This document shows, one piece after another, positions 8,914 through 17,855 of a stretch of 64,000 nucleotides of DNA (the stretch's first letter is position 1; each line of letters begins with the position of its first letter). The DNA lies in the NCBI RefSeq assembly GCF_051912485.1, contig NZ_CP196822.1, positions 1,116,001 to 1,180,000 on the forward strand, in the 5' to 3' direction. Position numbers and translations under genes: made by a program. Below the pieces are notes generated by a model, which was not told the origin of the DNA, searched no databases, and saw only the letters and a program-made list of their open reading frames with translations. Origin of the DNA: Nitrobacter sp051912485 (GTDB lineage: Bacteria; Pseudomonadota; Alphaproteobacteria; Rhizobiales; Xanthobacteraceae).

Positions 8914-9531
8914 TTAGCGCGAATAGAATTCGACGATCAGATGCGGTTCCATCTGCACCGCGAATGGCACATCCGTAAGGTGCGGGATGCGGACAAACTT
9001 CGCGACCTGCTTGTTGTGATCGGCATCGATGAAATCGGGCACGTCGCGCTCGCCGAGTTGGTTGGCTTCCAGCACGACGGTGAGCTGCTTCGATGATTCC
9101 TTAACCTCGACGACATCGCCAACCTTGAGCTTGTAGCTTGAGATGTTGACGCGCTTGCCGTTCACCTTGACGTGCCCGTGGTTGATGAACTGGCGCGCGG
9201 CGAACATGGTTGCGACGAACTTGGCGCGGTAGACCACGGTGTCGAGACGGCGCTCGAGCAGGCCGATCAGGTTCTCGCCCGAGTCGCCCTTCATGCGGGT
9301 CGCCTCGACATAGATGGCGTAGAACTGGCGCTCGGAAATATTGGCGTAGTAACCCTTGAGCTTCTGCTTGGCGCGGAGCTGGGTGCCGAAGTCGGAGAGC
9401 TTGCCCTTGCGGCGCTGGCCGTGCTGGCCGGGGCCGTATTCGCGTTTGTTGACGGGGCTCTTCGGGCGGCCCCAGATGTTCTGGCCCATACGGCGGTCGA
9501 GTTTATACTTGGCTTCTGCACGCTTTGTCAT
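8914..9531 (-). CDS. rpsD: 30S ribosomal protein S4
   Basis: The 205-aa product is ribosomal protein S4, a primary 16S rRNA-binding assembly protein. The N-terminal MTKRAEAKYKLDRRMGQN block and the GPGQHGQRRKGKLSDFG block are typical of alphaproteobacterial S4. The S4 RNA-binding domain follows around RLDTVVYRAKF…ARQFINHGHVKVNG. I start it at ATG 9531 because AGAGGA precedes it; the frame is open another 32 codons upstream but those residues are not S4. It stands alone rather than in the alpha operon, as is usual in this group. Confidence 0.97.
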   Translation of the reverse strand: MTKRAEAKYKLDRRMGQNIWGRPKSPVNKREYGPGQHGQRRKGKLSDFGTQLRAKQKLKGYYANISERQFYAIYVEATRMKGDSGENLIGLLERRLDTVVYRAKFVATMFAARQFINHGHVKVNGKRVNISSYKLKVGDVVEVKESSKQLTVVLEANQLGERDVPDFIDADHNKQVAKFVRIPHLTDVPFAVQMEPHLIVEFYSR

Positions 9532-9851
9532 CGCGTCCTCTTCAAAGTTTACGGTTTGAGGAAACGCGCCCTCCTGTGCAGATGATCTGCGCATGATGAA
9601 AATCGGAAGACCGCTTTTCGGGATCATGCCAGATCCGCTGCCGACAGGCCCGGCCCATAAGCTTGATGGACAGAACCACGGGTCGCGAAACGCAACGCGG
9701 GCCGAAGCGGGCCCGCGCGCAGGTGTTCTCTAGGGATAAACCATAGTCCTGTCAAACCAAAGCGGAGGCGATTTCGCCCCGAAAATGCCCGTTTCAGGCG
9801 GTTTTCCCGGCGATCGGGCGTGAACTAGGGAGACGAATTGGTTCGGAGGGG
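9532..9851. other. Intergenic stretch between rpsD and the cupin gene
   Basis: No gene is supported in these 320 bases. A GC-rich stem-loop (GCGGGCC 9697-9703, GGCCCGC 9710-9716) lies in the middle. It lacks a T-run, so it may be only a weak 3' end for the cupin gene. The right part nearest 9531 is the rpsD promoter side. Confidence 0.5.
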
Positions 9852-10235
9852 TTACTGGGCCGGGGAGGCCAGTGGCCTGGTCTTGTCCACGATATAAATC
9901 CCAAGGACCTTCAGCGGTTTGTCGCCAGTGACCTTGGCATCGTGAATAGCTCCGGCCGGAATCGAATAGGAATCGCCGGCTTTCAGATGCAGCGGCGGTT
10001 TGCCGTCGATCAGGAGATCGGTTTCGCCTTCCAGCACGTATCCGGTCTCGATTCCGGGATGGGTGTGCCGTCCGGCCGTACCGCCGGGGGCGATTTCGGC
10101 GAGGCCGGTGACGGTCAGGTAGCCTTCGGGAAATTCGATCTTTTGCAGCGGCGTGCGCTTGATGCCCTCCGCAAATGCCGCGCCCGCGCAAAGCAGCGCA
10201 GCGATGCTCAATCCAGCCAATATTTTTTTGACCAT
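9852..10235 (-). CDS. Exported small cupin-domain protein
   Basis: The 127-aa protein has a signal peptide (MVKKILAGLSIAALLCAGAAFA) followed by one cupin barrel. The first cupin motif is visible as RHTHPGIETGYVLEGE, with two His and a Glu as likely metal ligands; the second motif is PAGAIHDAKV with one His. It is therefore a probable periplasmic metal-binding single-domain cupin of unknown substrate. It is not coupled to the murI gene next to it, which starts at 11095 on the same strand and ends 62 nt upstream. Confidence 0.85.
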   Translation of the reverse strand: MVKKILAGLSIAALLCAGAAFAEGIKRTPLQKIEFPEGYLTVTGLAEIAPGGTAGRHTHPGIETGYVLEGETDLLIDGKPPLHLKAGDSYSIPAGAIHDAKVTGDKPLKVLGIYIVDKTRPLASPAQ

Positions 10236-10297
10236 GGCGGTTCTCCCTGTCCAATCAGGCTAACAGCCCGACGGAAAAACGGGAAGCGACACGCGGG

Positions 10298-11095
10298 TCA
10301 GGCCGGCACGCGGCCGCCGAAGAAGGGGGCCAGCGCGTGCATCGGCGTGGGCGACCGGCCGGACGTAAAAAACATTTCCGGCGGAGATTCATGCCTGCCG
10401 TTGTCGCTCGGCCCAAGCAGATCGACAACGCGTCGGGCGATCGCGGGCGCCGGGTCGATCCAGGCCACCGGCCATGGCGCAAGTCTGAGCAGCCGGTCGA
10501 GCAGCAGCGGGTAGTGCGTGCAGGCGAGCACGACGGCGTCGGTGCGCAGGTCTCCGCCGTCCGCGGCCGGAACGAAACAGGGCGCGATCTCGCTCAGGAT
10601 ATCGGCGTCGCTGACCGGTTTGCCGCTCAGGGCGTCCTCTGCCAGCGAGGCAAGGTTCGCCGCACCGACCAGCGTCACGGTGCAGGCCTGGGCGTGCTCT
10701 CGGATCAGTGCCTGGGTGTATTCGCGCTGCACGGTTGCCCGGGTGCCGAGCACCGAGACGCGCTTGGTTTTTGATGCCGCGCAGGCCGGCTTGATCGCCG
10801 GAACCGTACCGACGAACGGCACGGAATAGGCGGCGCGTAACGGTCCCAGTACCGAGACGGACATCGTGTTGCAGGCGATCACCGCGAGGTCCGGGGTGTG
10901 GGTGGCAATCAGTTCACCGACCAGCGGCACCACGCGCGCGATGATTTCATCTTCACTGTGGTGGCCATAGGGAAAGTAGGCGTCGTCGGCGACGTAGACA
11001 TATCGCGCGCCGGGCAGGGCCTTGACGATCTCCCGCAGCACGGTGAGGCCGCCGAGGCCGGAATCGAGGACGAGAATGGTGGGGGTGTCTGCCAC
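10298..11095 (-). CDS. murI: Glutamate racemase
   Basis: The 265-aa enzyme interconverts L- and D-glutamate for peptidoglycan. Both halves of the two-cysteine active site are present: DSGLGGLTV (D11, S12) with Cys75 in ACNTMS, and Cys192 in LACTHYPLL. Length is normal. The ATG at 11095 gives the usual MADTPTILVLDSG start. It reads the same way as the cupin gene, but a 62-nt gap and unlike functions give no sign of a shared job. Confidence 0.95.
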   Translation of the reverse strand: MADTPTILVLDSGLGGLTVLREIVKALPGARYVYVADDAYFPYGHHSEDEIIARVVPLVGELIATHTPDLAVIACNTMSVSVLGPLRAAYSVPFVGTVPAIKPACAASKTKRVSVLGTRATVQREYTQALIREHAQACTVTLVGAANLASLAEDALSGKPVSDADILSEIAPCFVPAADGGDLRTDAVVLACTHYPLLLDRLLRLAPWPVAWIDPAPAIARRVVDLLGPSDNGRHESPPEMFFTSGRSPTPMHALAPFFGGRVPA

Positions 11096-11195
11096 GCGGG
11101 AATTTTAGGACGGTCGGGTTACTACGGAGTTTTTACTGATTGGGTCGATTTGTCCATCTCTCGGAATGGTGGTCACTTTAAGACGACGCTCGCGA

Positions 11196-11270
11196 TTAGT
11201 GTCGCGAATCCGAAGTTCGCCTTCCTGCGCTGGGCCCTCCGTAGCGACCTTCTGAAACCACCAACACTAG
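11196..11270 (+). repeat. Dispersed intergenic repeat, AGTGTC/CCGAAG family, copy B
   Basis: The element starts TTAGTGTCGCGAATCCGAAG and ends CACCAACACTAG, so its ends are near-inverted (TTAGTGT/ACACTAG). It shares its left part with copies at 4349 and 17852. It lies in the gap between the divergent ends of murI and the HD-GYP gene. Confidence 0.65.
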
Positions 11271-11279
11271 AGCCGGGTA

Positions 11280-12341
11280 TCACGACCGGGCCGACGGTTT
11301 TGTGCCGTTGAGCGCGACGCGCTGAAACGCCTTGACCAGTGCGTGTTCCAGCTTTCCATCCATGCTGCAGAGGATCTTGTAGGCATCCGGCCGGGACATC
11401 GCCGGCCGATAGGGTCGAAACTCGATCAGTGCTGCAAAAATGTCCGAGATCGTCAAAAGCCGCACCAGGTCGCTGATGTCGGACCCTGCAAGGCCGTCCG
11501 GATAGCCGGAGCCGTCGAGATACTCGTGGTGGTGCCTGACACCGTCGAGCACTTCGCCGCTGATCTTAGGTATGTCTTTCAGCAGGTCGTATCCGATCAC
11601 CGGATGACACCGCATGATCTCTTCCTCGGCCGGCTTAAGCTCTCCTTGCTTGTCGAGGATGGCGAGCGGAATTCGCGCTTTGCCGATGTCGTGAAGTGTC
11701 GCTGCAAGTCCCAGACGCTTCACGTCCGCCTTGCTAAACCCAATGTCGAAGGCGAAGCCCACTGCTACTCCCGTGACCAGCAGACAATGCTGAAACGTGC
11801 CTTCGTGGTGTCGGCGGACTTCGTCGAGCCACCGGTTGAATCCGGTTCGCACGATGTTCGCGATGACTTGGGATGTCGCGTATTCGGCATCCGCCAGGTT
11901 GACCGGCTTGCCCTCGCGCGCTGTCTCGAACATCGAGAACAAGGCTGCCGCGCTGTTCTTCGTTTCCGGCGAGGCTGTATCCGCATTGCCGTGGTCCGCC
12001 TTCTCGTCGTTCGCGAACTGGATCAGCTTTGATATGATTTCGCGCGGGCGAGACACCACGGCGGTTGCGCCGAGCGCGTAGGCTTGTGCGATCATGACTT
12101 GAAGATGGGCGGGAACGACGAACATCTTTTCGGGGTTCGTCCGCTTGACCCGCAGGACGCGCTTGATCCGTTCGACGCAGTCCATTTTGCGTAGGTCGGC
12201 ATCGACCATCAGCATACCGTTGGCGCCGATTTTCGGATCGTCGCCTTGCAGCACTTGCGGCACTATGTGGAATTGCGGCTCCAGGATCGCGCGGATCGCG
12301 GGGATCTTCCCAGGCTCGTCAGTGACAAAATTCACGAGCAT
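11280..12341 (-). CDS. HD-GYP domain protein with divergent receiver-like N-terminus
   Basis: The 353-aa protein ends in an HD-GYP domain, the fold of cyclic-di-GMP phosphodiesterases. The HD pair is at residues 217-218 (LHDIGKARIP) and the GYP motif sits in HHEYLDGSGYPDGL (271-284). The first 110 residues resemble a receiver domain without a clear phospho-acceptor site: it starts MLVNFVTDEPG and holds MLMVDADLRKMDC. The natural guess is a c-di-GMP-degrading or signalling protein, but activity is not proven by sequence. It is followed on the same strand side by a PAS protein upstream. Confidence 0.88.
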   Translation of the reverse strand: MLVNFVTDEPGKIPAIRAILEPQFHIVPQVLQGDDPKIGANGMLMVDADLRKMDCVERIKRVLRVKRTNPEKMFVVPAHLQVMIAQAYALGATAVVSRPREIISKLIQFANDEKADHGNADTASPETKNSAAALFSMFETAREGKPVNLADAEYATSQVIANIVRTGFNRWLDEVRRHHEGTFQHCLLVTGVAVGFAFDIGFSKADVKRLGLAATLHDIGKARIPLAILDKQGELKPAEEEIMRCHPVIGYDLLKDIPKISGEVLDGVRHHHEYLDGSGYPDGLAGSDISDLVRLLTISDIFAALIEFRPYRPAMSRPDAYKILCSMDGKLEHALVKAFQRVALNGTKPSARS

Positions 12342-12513
12342 GACGATGTTCCGGCCCTGGCAACATGAATAGCAGCCGCGCGGCCTCGAGATTTTGAGCG
12401 ACGGTATTTGAGTGTTGTACTTTACCCGGGAAATCCCTAACGCGGGTATAAAGACGTCGGGCTACCCAGCGGTTGCAGGGCGCGACTTGGGAGCGGGACC
12501 GGATGGTGGGCGG

Positions 12514-13071
12514 TCAGCGCAATCCTTCGTAAACCATGAAGCCGCGCGCGATCGCGAGCTTCTTCAGTACGCGTGGCGCGAAGCGCTGCGGTGGGTGGTT
12601 CATGTAGCGCCATGAGGTGAGGGTGAAGTCGCCGAGCGGCTGCCCATTGTGTTGCATCGGCGCCAGCAGCCCGGTCAGGCTGATCGGCGTATGCGTGCGA
12701 TTGCTGAAGGGCAGCAGCAACAGTTCGAAATGCGCGAGCGATCCGTCTCGTGCGGTCGCGGTCACGCCGGCGACGGCGGCGAGCAGTTCTTCGGACACGC
12801 CGCCGAGTACATCGTTGATCTCGGTGCGGCTCGCAGCCGCAAACAGATCAGAAAAGTTCTTCCCCTTTAGATCGCGATCGAGCAGGGCGCAGACCCGGGT
12901 ACCTGCGACCCGGAACGGATAACCGAGCTTTGGATCGTAGGAGAGCACGAAAATGTCCCCGAGCAGCTCGCGGACCGCGGCCGGTTCGATCGCGCGCCGG
13001 TCGGGAGCACGTTCGCCGTCGCGCTTCTCGTCCCAATAGGCATAGAACGCGCGGTTCGATGGATGCTTCAT
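12514..13071 (-). CDS. PAS-domain protein (PAS_5 family)
   Basis: This 185-aa single-domain protein fits the alphaproteobacterial PAS_5 group. Its marks are the WDEKRDGERAPDRRAIEP start, the FRVAGTRVCALLDRDLKGKNFSDLF core and a final beta part with LLLLPFSNRTHTPISLTGLLAP. Such proteins are stand-alone sensory or adaptor modules; in Caulobacter a relative (MopJ) affects motility and the cell cycle. It has no output domain. It lies 172 nt upstream of the HD-GYP gene in the same direction, which hints at a shared signalling theme. Confidence 0.8.
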   Translation of the reverse strand: MKHPSNRAFYAYWDEKRDGERAPDRRAIEPAAVRELLGDIFVLSYDPKLGYPFRVAGTRVCALLDRDLKGKNFSDLFAAASRTEINDVLGGVSEELLAAVAGVTATARDGSLAHFELLLLPFSNRTHTPISLTGLLAPMQHNGQPLGDFTLTSWRYMNHPPQRFAPRVLKKLAIARGFMVYEGLR

Positions 13072-13241
13072 GACTTAAAACCGTCCTGATGGCGGAGCGA
13101 AGTGGACATATCTGTCCTGCTTCAGGGCACCGCAGCTCCGTTTCTGTTGTGCAGGAGGGTTCTTGCAGCGTCCATGCCGCAGGCGGCTTTGACGTCATCG
13201 GCGCCCGCTTTTGTGCCGTTAACGTTAAATTAACTATCGGG

Positions 13242-13269
13242 TTGGGGATCGCTGGAAAATGGGTACTAT
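13242..13269 (+). promoter_or_regulatory. Candidate promoter of a structured small RNA
   Basis: TTGGGG (13242-13247) and TACTAT (13264-13269) are spaced by 16 bp. Transcription would start near 13276, just before three consecutive stem-loops. Confidence 0.45.
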
Positions 13270-13275
13270 CCGATC

Positions 13276-13448
13276 ACTGATCTTCCCGCCGTTTTCTCCA
13301 GGTTCCGGCGGTATGACGCGTCGAACAGCTCCAGTCTTCGCGGGGATGGGAATCGGGTTTCGACTTCATCGAAATCCATCCGGCGGAAATCCACGCGGCG
13401 AAAAATCGACACCAAGGGAGGGTTTCTCAGACCCTCCCTTTTTCTTTT
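13276..13448 (+). ncRNA. Candidate structured small RNA of about 170 nt
   Basis: No ORF is convincing here, yet the region looks like a free-standing transcript. A promoter-like pair precedes it. CCGCCG (13286-13291) pairs with CGGCGG (13306-13311). GGGTTTCGA (13355-13363) pairs with TCGAAATCC (13369-13377) around CTTCA. A strong terminator closes it at 13414-13440. It lies between the divergent PAS gene and a small exported protein gene. I cannot match it to a named RNA family. Confidence 0.5.
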
Positions 13449-13450
13449 TC
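13414..13450 (+). terminator. Strong intrinsic terminator without an upstream plus-strand gene
   Basis: AAGGGAGGGT (13414-13423) and ACCCTCCCTT (13431-13440) form a 10-bp perfect stem, followed by TTTCTTTTTC. The nearest gene upstream (12514-13071) is on the other strand, so this terminator must end a non-coding transcript. Confidence 0.9.
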
Positions 13451-13636
13451 GATCCAAATCGTAGGTGTCTACAAGCCTCGTGGCTGTGATCGCCAAGATC
13501 GACAGCAAGGACCGGATTGAGGTATTGGTTGGCATGATCCGGCACGGTCTGCCGGCCGAAATAGTAATGGTATGAGACGGATAGAGCACGATTTGGCGAT
13601 TATCCCGTACTCGATGATGGCAGAGGCAAACGCTGA

Positions 13637-14002
13637 ATGAGACAAGCGGGGGAAGTGTTGCGCTTTTGGATAGCCGTTCTCGGTCTTGTGATCGGCCTTC
13701 AATCGGGCTGTATCGCAGCCGGTTCGGAGGGTTCGGGGAGTCCGGATCAGGCCGTCGAAGGAGAAAGCTCCCGAGCGGCTGCTCCGACCAAGGACGCCGC
13801 CCCGGCTGCCGAGACCAGCGACGGACCAGCCGCGCAGGCGAGCGAGGTCTCACCGGTGAGGGAAAGAGACAGGGACCACAGCGCCCGGAGTCTTCAGGAA
13901 ATGTTATTTTTGTTCCTGAAGGGCGCGGGTGCGCTAACCGCTTTAGTGCTCTTCTACAAAGGGCTCAAACGACGGTTCGGCCCAAAGCCACAGAGCGAGT
14001 AA
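13637..14002 (+). CDS. Small membrane-anchored hypothetical protein
   Basis: The 121-aa product has a hydrophobic N-terminal segment (RFWIAVLGLVIGLQSGC), an acidic/Ala/Pro-rich linker and a second hydrophobic helix near the end (EMLFLFLKGAGALTALVLFYKG), followed by a basic tail. A Cys at the end of the first segment may be a weak lipobox. I do not recognise the family. The start ATG has AGAGG about 12 nt upstream. It is followed after 101 nt by the rhomboid gene in the same direction. Confidence 0.55.
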   Translation: MRQAGEVLRFWIAVLGLVIGLQSGCIAAGSEGSGSPDQAVEGESSRAAAPTKDAAPAAETSDGPAAQASEVSPVRERDRDHSARSLQEMLFLFLKGAGALTALVLFYKGLKRRFGPKPQSE

Positions 14003-14103
14003 TGTTGCAGCATCATCTGGCGGTATTTTTCATTCATCAGATCGGGTCCGCCCAAGCCGCCTATGGCGGCCCATCGCCCGCTTGAGCCGCTAGGTCGCAG
14101 CCC

Positions 14104-14904
14104 TTGGACTCTCCGCCAGATCTTTCGTCAGTTCTCCCGCCGAAACCTCGGCATGAGCCGATGCTGACTCTGCCGGGGGTGTTGACCGCCTATATCGGTC
14201 TGCTTGCGATCGTTTATCTCGTGTGCTCGGCGCTTCCGCCCGATCTGGAATACTGGACCATCGAGGCCTTCGGCTTCATCCCGAAGCGGTACGATTCGAG
14301 CCTTCTGGCGACGGCGTTCCCGGGAGGAAGCGGCGCCAAGGTCTGGACTTTCGTGACCTATTCGCTGCTGCATGCCAACCTCAGTCATATCGGCTTCAAC
14401 GTGCTATGGTTGCTGCCGTTCGGCAGCGCGGTGGCGCGCCGCTTCGGCGCCTTCAGGTTTTTTCTCTTCATGGCGGTCACCGCCATTGCCGGCGCGATCG
14501 CGCATCTTTTGACCCACGAGCACAGCATTGCGCCGATGATCGGCGCATCAGCGTCGGTGTCGGGTGCGATGGCGGCGGCAATCCGCTTCGCCTTCGTGCG
14601 CGGCAGCTTCCTGTCGTTCCGCAGCGACGACGCCGACGCCGCGGCGCAGGTGCCGGCGCTGTCGCTGACGCGCGCGCTGCAAAATCCGCGCGTGCTGGCG
14701 TTTCTCGCGATCTGGTTCGGCGTCAACATCATCTTCGGGATGGGATCGGTTGCAATCGGCGCCGAGCCCGGCAGCGTCGCCTGGCAGGCCCATATTGGTG
14801 GCTTTCTTGCAGGCCTTGTGTTGTTTTCGCTGTTCGATCCGGTACCTCGTCCGCCGCGCGATGCTGCGAGTGCGCCTTCCGGCGGGACGGATCGTGTCCC
14901 GTAA
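14104..14904 (+). CDS. Rhomboid family intramembrane serine protease
   Basis: This 266-aa protein has the rhomboid six-helix core. The catalytic pair is Ser149 in MIGASASVSG and His230 in QAHIGGFLAGL; the supporting Asn is at 99 in LSHIGFNVLWL. It would cut transmembrane substrates within the inner membrane; its targets are unknown. The start is TTG at 14104, which gives MDSPPDLSS; the next in-frame Met (residue 20) would still leave the core intact. A loop of about 20 residues with polar DDADA separates helices before LTRALQNPRV. Confidence 0.9.
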   Translation: MDSPPDLSSVLPPKPRHEPMLTLPGVLTAYIGLLAIVYLVCSALPPDLEYWTIEAFGFIPKRYDSSLLATAFPGGSGAKVWTFVTYSLLHANLSHIGFNVLWLLPFGSAVARRFGAFRFFLFMAVTAIAGAIAHLLTHEHSIAPMIGASASVSGAMAAAIRFAFVRGSFLSFRSDDADAAAQVPALSLTRALQNPRVLAFLAIWFGVNIIFGMGSVAIGAEPGSVAWQAHIGGFLAGLVLFSLFDPVPRPPRDAASAPSGGTDRVP

Positions 14905-15103
14905 CGAGTGCTTGCGACTAACGGCCGCTTGCGGTGCGGGGCGATTTCATTCATCATGATCGTCTATTCAGGCGAAGTGGAATCCGGTTCGCGTGAAAAA
15001 GAGGTTTCGCCATTCGCGCGCGAAAAATTGAACGTTCGACTGCCGCCTGAGAACAAGGATCGCGCAAAGCGATACCGTGCGATCTCCTCCGCGGGAGGCG
15101 GCA

Positions 15104-15532
15104 ATGACGGTACGTGCCATTCTCAGTGCCAAGGGTCACCAGGTTGTGAGCGTCGAGCCCGACGTGAAGCTGTCGGCTGCCGTGAAGATTCTGTCGGAAC
15201 GGCACATCGGTTCTGTCCTCGTTATGAACGGCGCGCGCATCGCCGGCATTCTGTCCGAGCGTGACGTCGTCCGTGCGCTCGACGAACATGGCGCAGGTGC
15301 GCTCGATGAGCCGGTCAGCGCCGCCATGACCCGCAAAGTCGTCAGTTGCCGCTTGTCGGATACGGTCGCCCACCTCATGGAAGTCATGACGTCGGAAAAA
15401 TTCAGGCATTTGCCGGTGGTGGAAGACGACAGGCTGGTCGGCGTGGTTTCGATTGGTGATGTCGTCAAGCTGCGCGTTCAGGAATTCGAGGTCGAGCAGG
15501 AAGCGCTGCGCGACTACATCAATACGGCTTGA
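15104..15532 (+). CDS. CBS-domain pair protein
   Basis: The 142-aa protein consists of two CBS motifs (Bateman module), which bind adenine nucleotides or related ligands and act as sensors. The repeats are visible as GSVLVMNGARIAGILSERDVVRAL and HLPVVEDDRLVGVVSIGDVVKL. Nothing else is attached, so it is a free CBS regulator of unknown partner. ATG 15104 follows GGGAGG at 15093-15098; a longer frame from 15077 is not needed. It converges on the patatin gene with only 12 nt between stops. Confidence 0.92.
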   Translation: MTVRAILSAKGHQVVSVEPDVKLSAAVKILSERHIGSVLVMNGARIAGILSERDVVRALDEHGAGALDEPVSAAMTRKVVSCRLSDTVAHLMEVMTSEKFRHLPVVEDDRLVGVVSIGDVVKLRVQEFEVEQEALRDYINTA

Positions 15533-15544
15533 GCACGGACGATA

Positions 15545-16609
15545 TCAGGTCTCGGTTGAGTTATCCGGGCCGGCGGCGCTGCTCGCCGGCGAGGGTGGGG
15601 CCAAGGTCTCGATGGCCTCGACGATTGCTTCGATGGCACGATCCGCGGCGCGCGCGCCATGCGCGATCAGATCGTTGGCGCGATGGAAATCGAACCAGCC
15701 GATCTGGCCGACCCGCGGCTGTATTAGAAGATCTGGCGGATCGCCGGCGAGCCGCGCGCGGGTGATGCGGTCCTGCATGATGTTGAATGCATCCGTCATG
15801 ACCGTCATAACTCCGGGGCGGCTGCCGCTGCCGAAGAGTTCGCGCTTGACCGTTCGTTCGGCGGAAAAGAACTTGCCGAAGCCACGTTTCGGCGGTGCAG
15901 CTTCGACGACCTCTTGCTGCAAGTTGCTCTGCGCGCCATGAGAGAAGATCGTGATGCTGTGACCGAAGATGTCATTGGAAAGATTGGCCGCGATCACGAT
16001 CTCGGCGCCTAGCGCGCGGGCTGTGGAGACAGGCACCGGGTTGACCAGCGCGCCATCGACCAGCCAGCGATCGCCCACCAGCATCGGCGCAAAGATTCCG
16101 GGCAGCGCATAGGACGCGCGCATCGCATCGATCAGCCGGCCGTGCGTGAGCCAGATTTCGTGGCCGGTGCGGACTTCGGTGGCGACGCTCGCAAACTTGA
16201 GCGGCAGCTCCTCGATGCGAATCTGGCCGAGCGACGCCTCGAGCCGGGCCGTGAGCTTGGCGCCACCGATCAGACTGGAGCCATTCAGGCGGATATCGAG
16301 ATAGCTGAAAATATTCCGGGGCTGCAGGCTGCGCGCCCATTCCTCCAGGGTGTCGAGGCGGCCCGCAGCATAGGCACCACCGACCACGGCTCCGATCGAG
16401 GTGCCGACCACGACATTGGGCTCGATGCCATGCGCGATCAGGGAACGGAGAATGCCGATATGCGCGAAGCCGCGCGCAGCACCGCCGCCCAGAGCCAGCC
16501 CGATCACCGGCCGCTTGACGCTGTCCAATCCTACCTTTTGGCCATTCGACCCGTTCTGGTCGTGGCCGCTCAAACCCTCAAGCACAATGGAATTCTCTGA
16601 CTGCGGCAT
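15545..16609 (-). CDS. Patatin-like phospholipase (RssA type)
   Basis: This protein of about 354 aa carries the patatin fold: the oxyanion motif GGGAARGF (41-48), the nucleophile Ser71 in GTSIG, and Asp185 of the catalytic dyad in LVDGALVNP. It is a likely lipid acyl hydrolase of the bacterial RssA-like group. The frame stays open to 16825, but the upstream residues do not look like the family; the ATG at 16609 with GGAA nearby is my choice, and 16642 is an alternative. It diverges from the exported protein gene at 16809. Confidence 0.88.
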   Translation of the reverse strand: MPQSENSIVLEGLSGHDQNGSNGQKVGLDSVKRPVIGLALGGGAARGFAHIGILRSLIAHGIEPNVVVGTSIGAVVGGAYAAGRLDTLEEWARSLQPRNIFSYLDIRLNGSSLIGGAKLTARLEASLGQIRIEELPLKFASVATEVRTGHEIWLTHGRLIDAMRASYALPGIFAPMLVGDRWLVDGALVNPVPVSTARALGAEIVIAANLSNDIFGHSITIFSHGAQSNLQQEVVEAAPPKRGFGKFFSAERTVKRELFGSGSRPGVMTVMTDAFNIMQDRITRARLAGDPPDLLIQPRVGQIGWFDFHRANDLIAHGARAADRAIEAIVEAIETLAPPSPASSAAGPDNSTET

Positions 16610-16808
16610 CGGTTTCCGTGCCTCCGGCGGACACGAAGGCATGAAAGAAATGACTTGTGCCGGATCTTGCTCCGCCAAGCCAGAAATTACCACCGGGCTG
16701 AGACGTTTCAACCGGTAGGTCGCGCTTTTAAGTCTTCCACAACGGGATGCAGTCATGAGTGAATGCTGAGGCTTGAATTTGCCGTGTTTTCCGGGAAAAA
16801 CCGGCGCC

Positions 16809-17855
16809 ATGATCTTCGGGGGCAATTATCGATTCAATTCGGGCTGGCACTCGTGGCCTTTGCTCGCATCGGTCGCGCTCCTCGTGATATTTCCATACGC
16901 GGCCTCGGCGCAATTATTCGGCGAACAGCCGCCCCCGGTACCGCCCGCTTCCGTTCCCGAAGCACCGTCGGGGCCTGCGATCAGTCTCGCACCGCCCTCC
17001 GGTCCGGCTTCCATGCCGAGTCTGCCGACGCCTTTGACCCAGGCGCCAGCCGCCGCCGTGCCGCTGGCAGGGCCGTCGCCCAGCATCGCGGCTCCTGCGC
17101 AGGCGGTTCTGTCGCTGACTGCGCGTTATGGCAAGGATCTGCCGGTCATCAACAGCGGACTGACTTGGCGAGTTTATTCCGACCGTCCCGACGAGAGCGG
17201 CGCATTCAAGCTGATGCGCGAGGATCACGGCGCGACTCCGAACATCGTGCTGCCTCCGGGCAGCTATGTGGTGTACGTCTCGCTGGGGTTGGTCAGCGCC
17301 ACGCGCCCCGTAACGCTGAAACCGGACACCGACCGCGAGTCGTTCGTGTTGCCGGCCGGCGGCCTGCGGATCGAAGGCCGTGTCGGCACGTCGATGATCC
17401 CGCCGAACCAGATTTCCTTCAGCATCTACAAGGGCAGCCAGTTCGAAGGTACTGAGCGCGCGCCCCTTGTGCCTAACGTCGCCGCGGGCGATGTGCTGCT
17501 CTTGCCGGAGGGCACCTACTACATCGTCTCCAACTATGGCGATGCGAACTCGGTCGTGCGATCCGACATCCGCGTGCAAGCGGCGAAGCTGACCGACGTG
17601 ACGATCTCGCATCGCGCCGCGGTCATCACCTTGAAGCTCGTCAGCGACAAGGGGGGCGAGGCGCTGGCCAATACCGCATGGTCGGTGCTGACGCCCGGCG
17701 GCGACGTCATCAAGGAATCGATCGGCGCATTTCCCCGCGTGATCCTGGCCGAGGGCGAATATCGCGTGATCGCCAAGAACGAAGGCAAGGTCTTCGAGCG
17801 CGGCTTCGATGTCGTCAACGGCGTCGACGGCGAGGTCGAAGTCGTCGCGCGCTAG
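16809..17855 (+). CDS. Exported Pro-rich protein with repeated beta-domains
   Basis: The 348-aa product begins with a signal peptide (…WPLLASVALLVIFPYAASAQ). A Pro/Ala-rich linker follows up to about residue 95, then three similar beta-rich segments marked by PPGSYVVYVSLG, LPEGTYYIVSNYG and LAEGEYRVIAKNEG. The pattern 'G-x-Y-x-V' recalls PEGA or carboxypeptidase-regulatory-like folds. It is periplasmic or outer-envelope, of unknown role. I take ATG 16809 rather than 16773 because it places the signal peptide at the N-terminus. The stop codon lies at the edge of a dispersed repeat. Confidence 0.75.
   Translation: MIFGGNYRFNSGWHSWPLLASVALLVIFPYAASAQLFGEQPPPVPPASVPEAPSGPAISLAPPSGPASMPSLPTPLTQAPAAAVPLAGPSPSIAAPAQAVLSLTARYGKDLPVINSGLTWRVYSDRPDESGAFKLMREDHGATPNIVLPPGSYVVYVSLGLVSATRPVTLKPDTDRESFVLPAGGLRIEGRVGTSMIPPNQISFSIYKGSQFEGTERAPLVPNVAAGDVLLLPEGTYYIVSNYGDANSVVRSDIRVQAAKLTDVTISHRAAVITLKLVSDKGGEALANTAWSVLTPGGDVIKESIGAFPRVILAEGEYRVIAKNEGKVFERGFDVVNGVDGEVEVVAR

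Noticed and set aside
9697..9716. GC-rich stem-loop between rpsD and cupin as a terminator
   Set aside because: No T-run on either strand, so kept only as part of the intergenic description.
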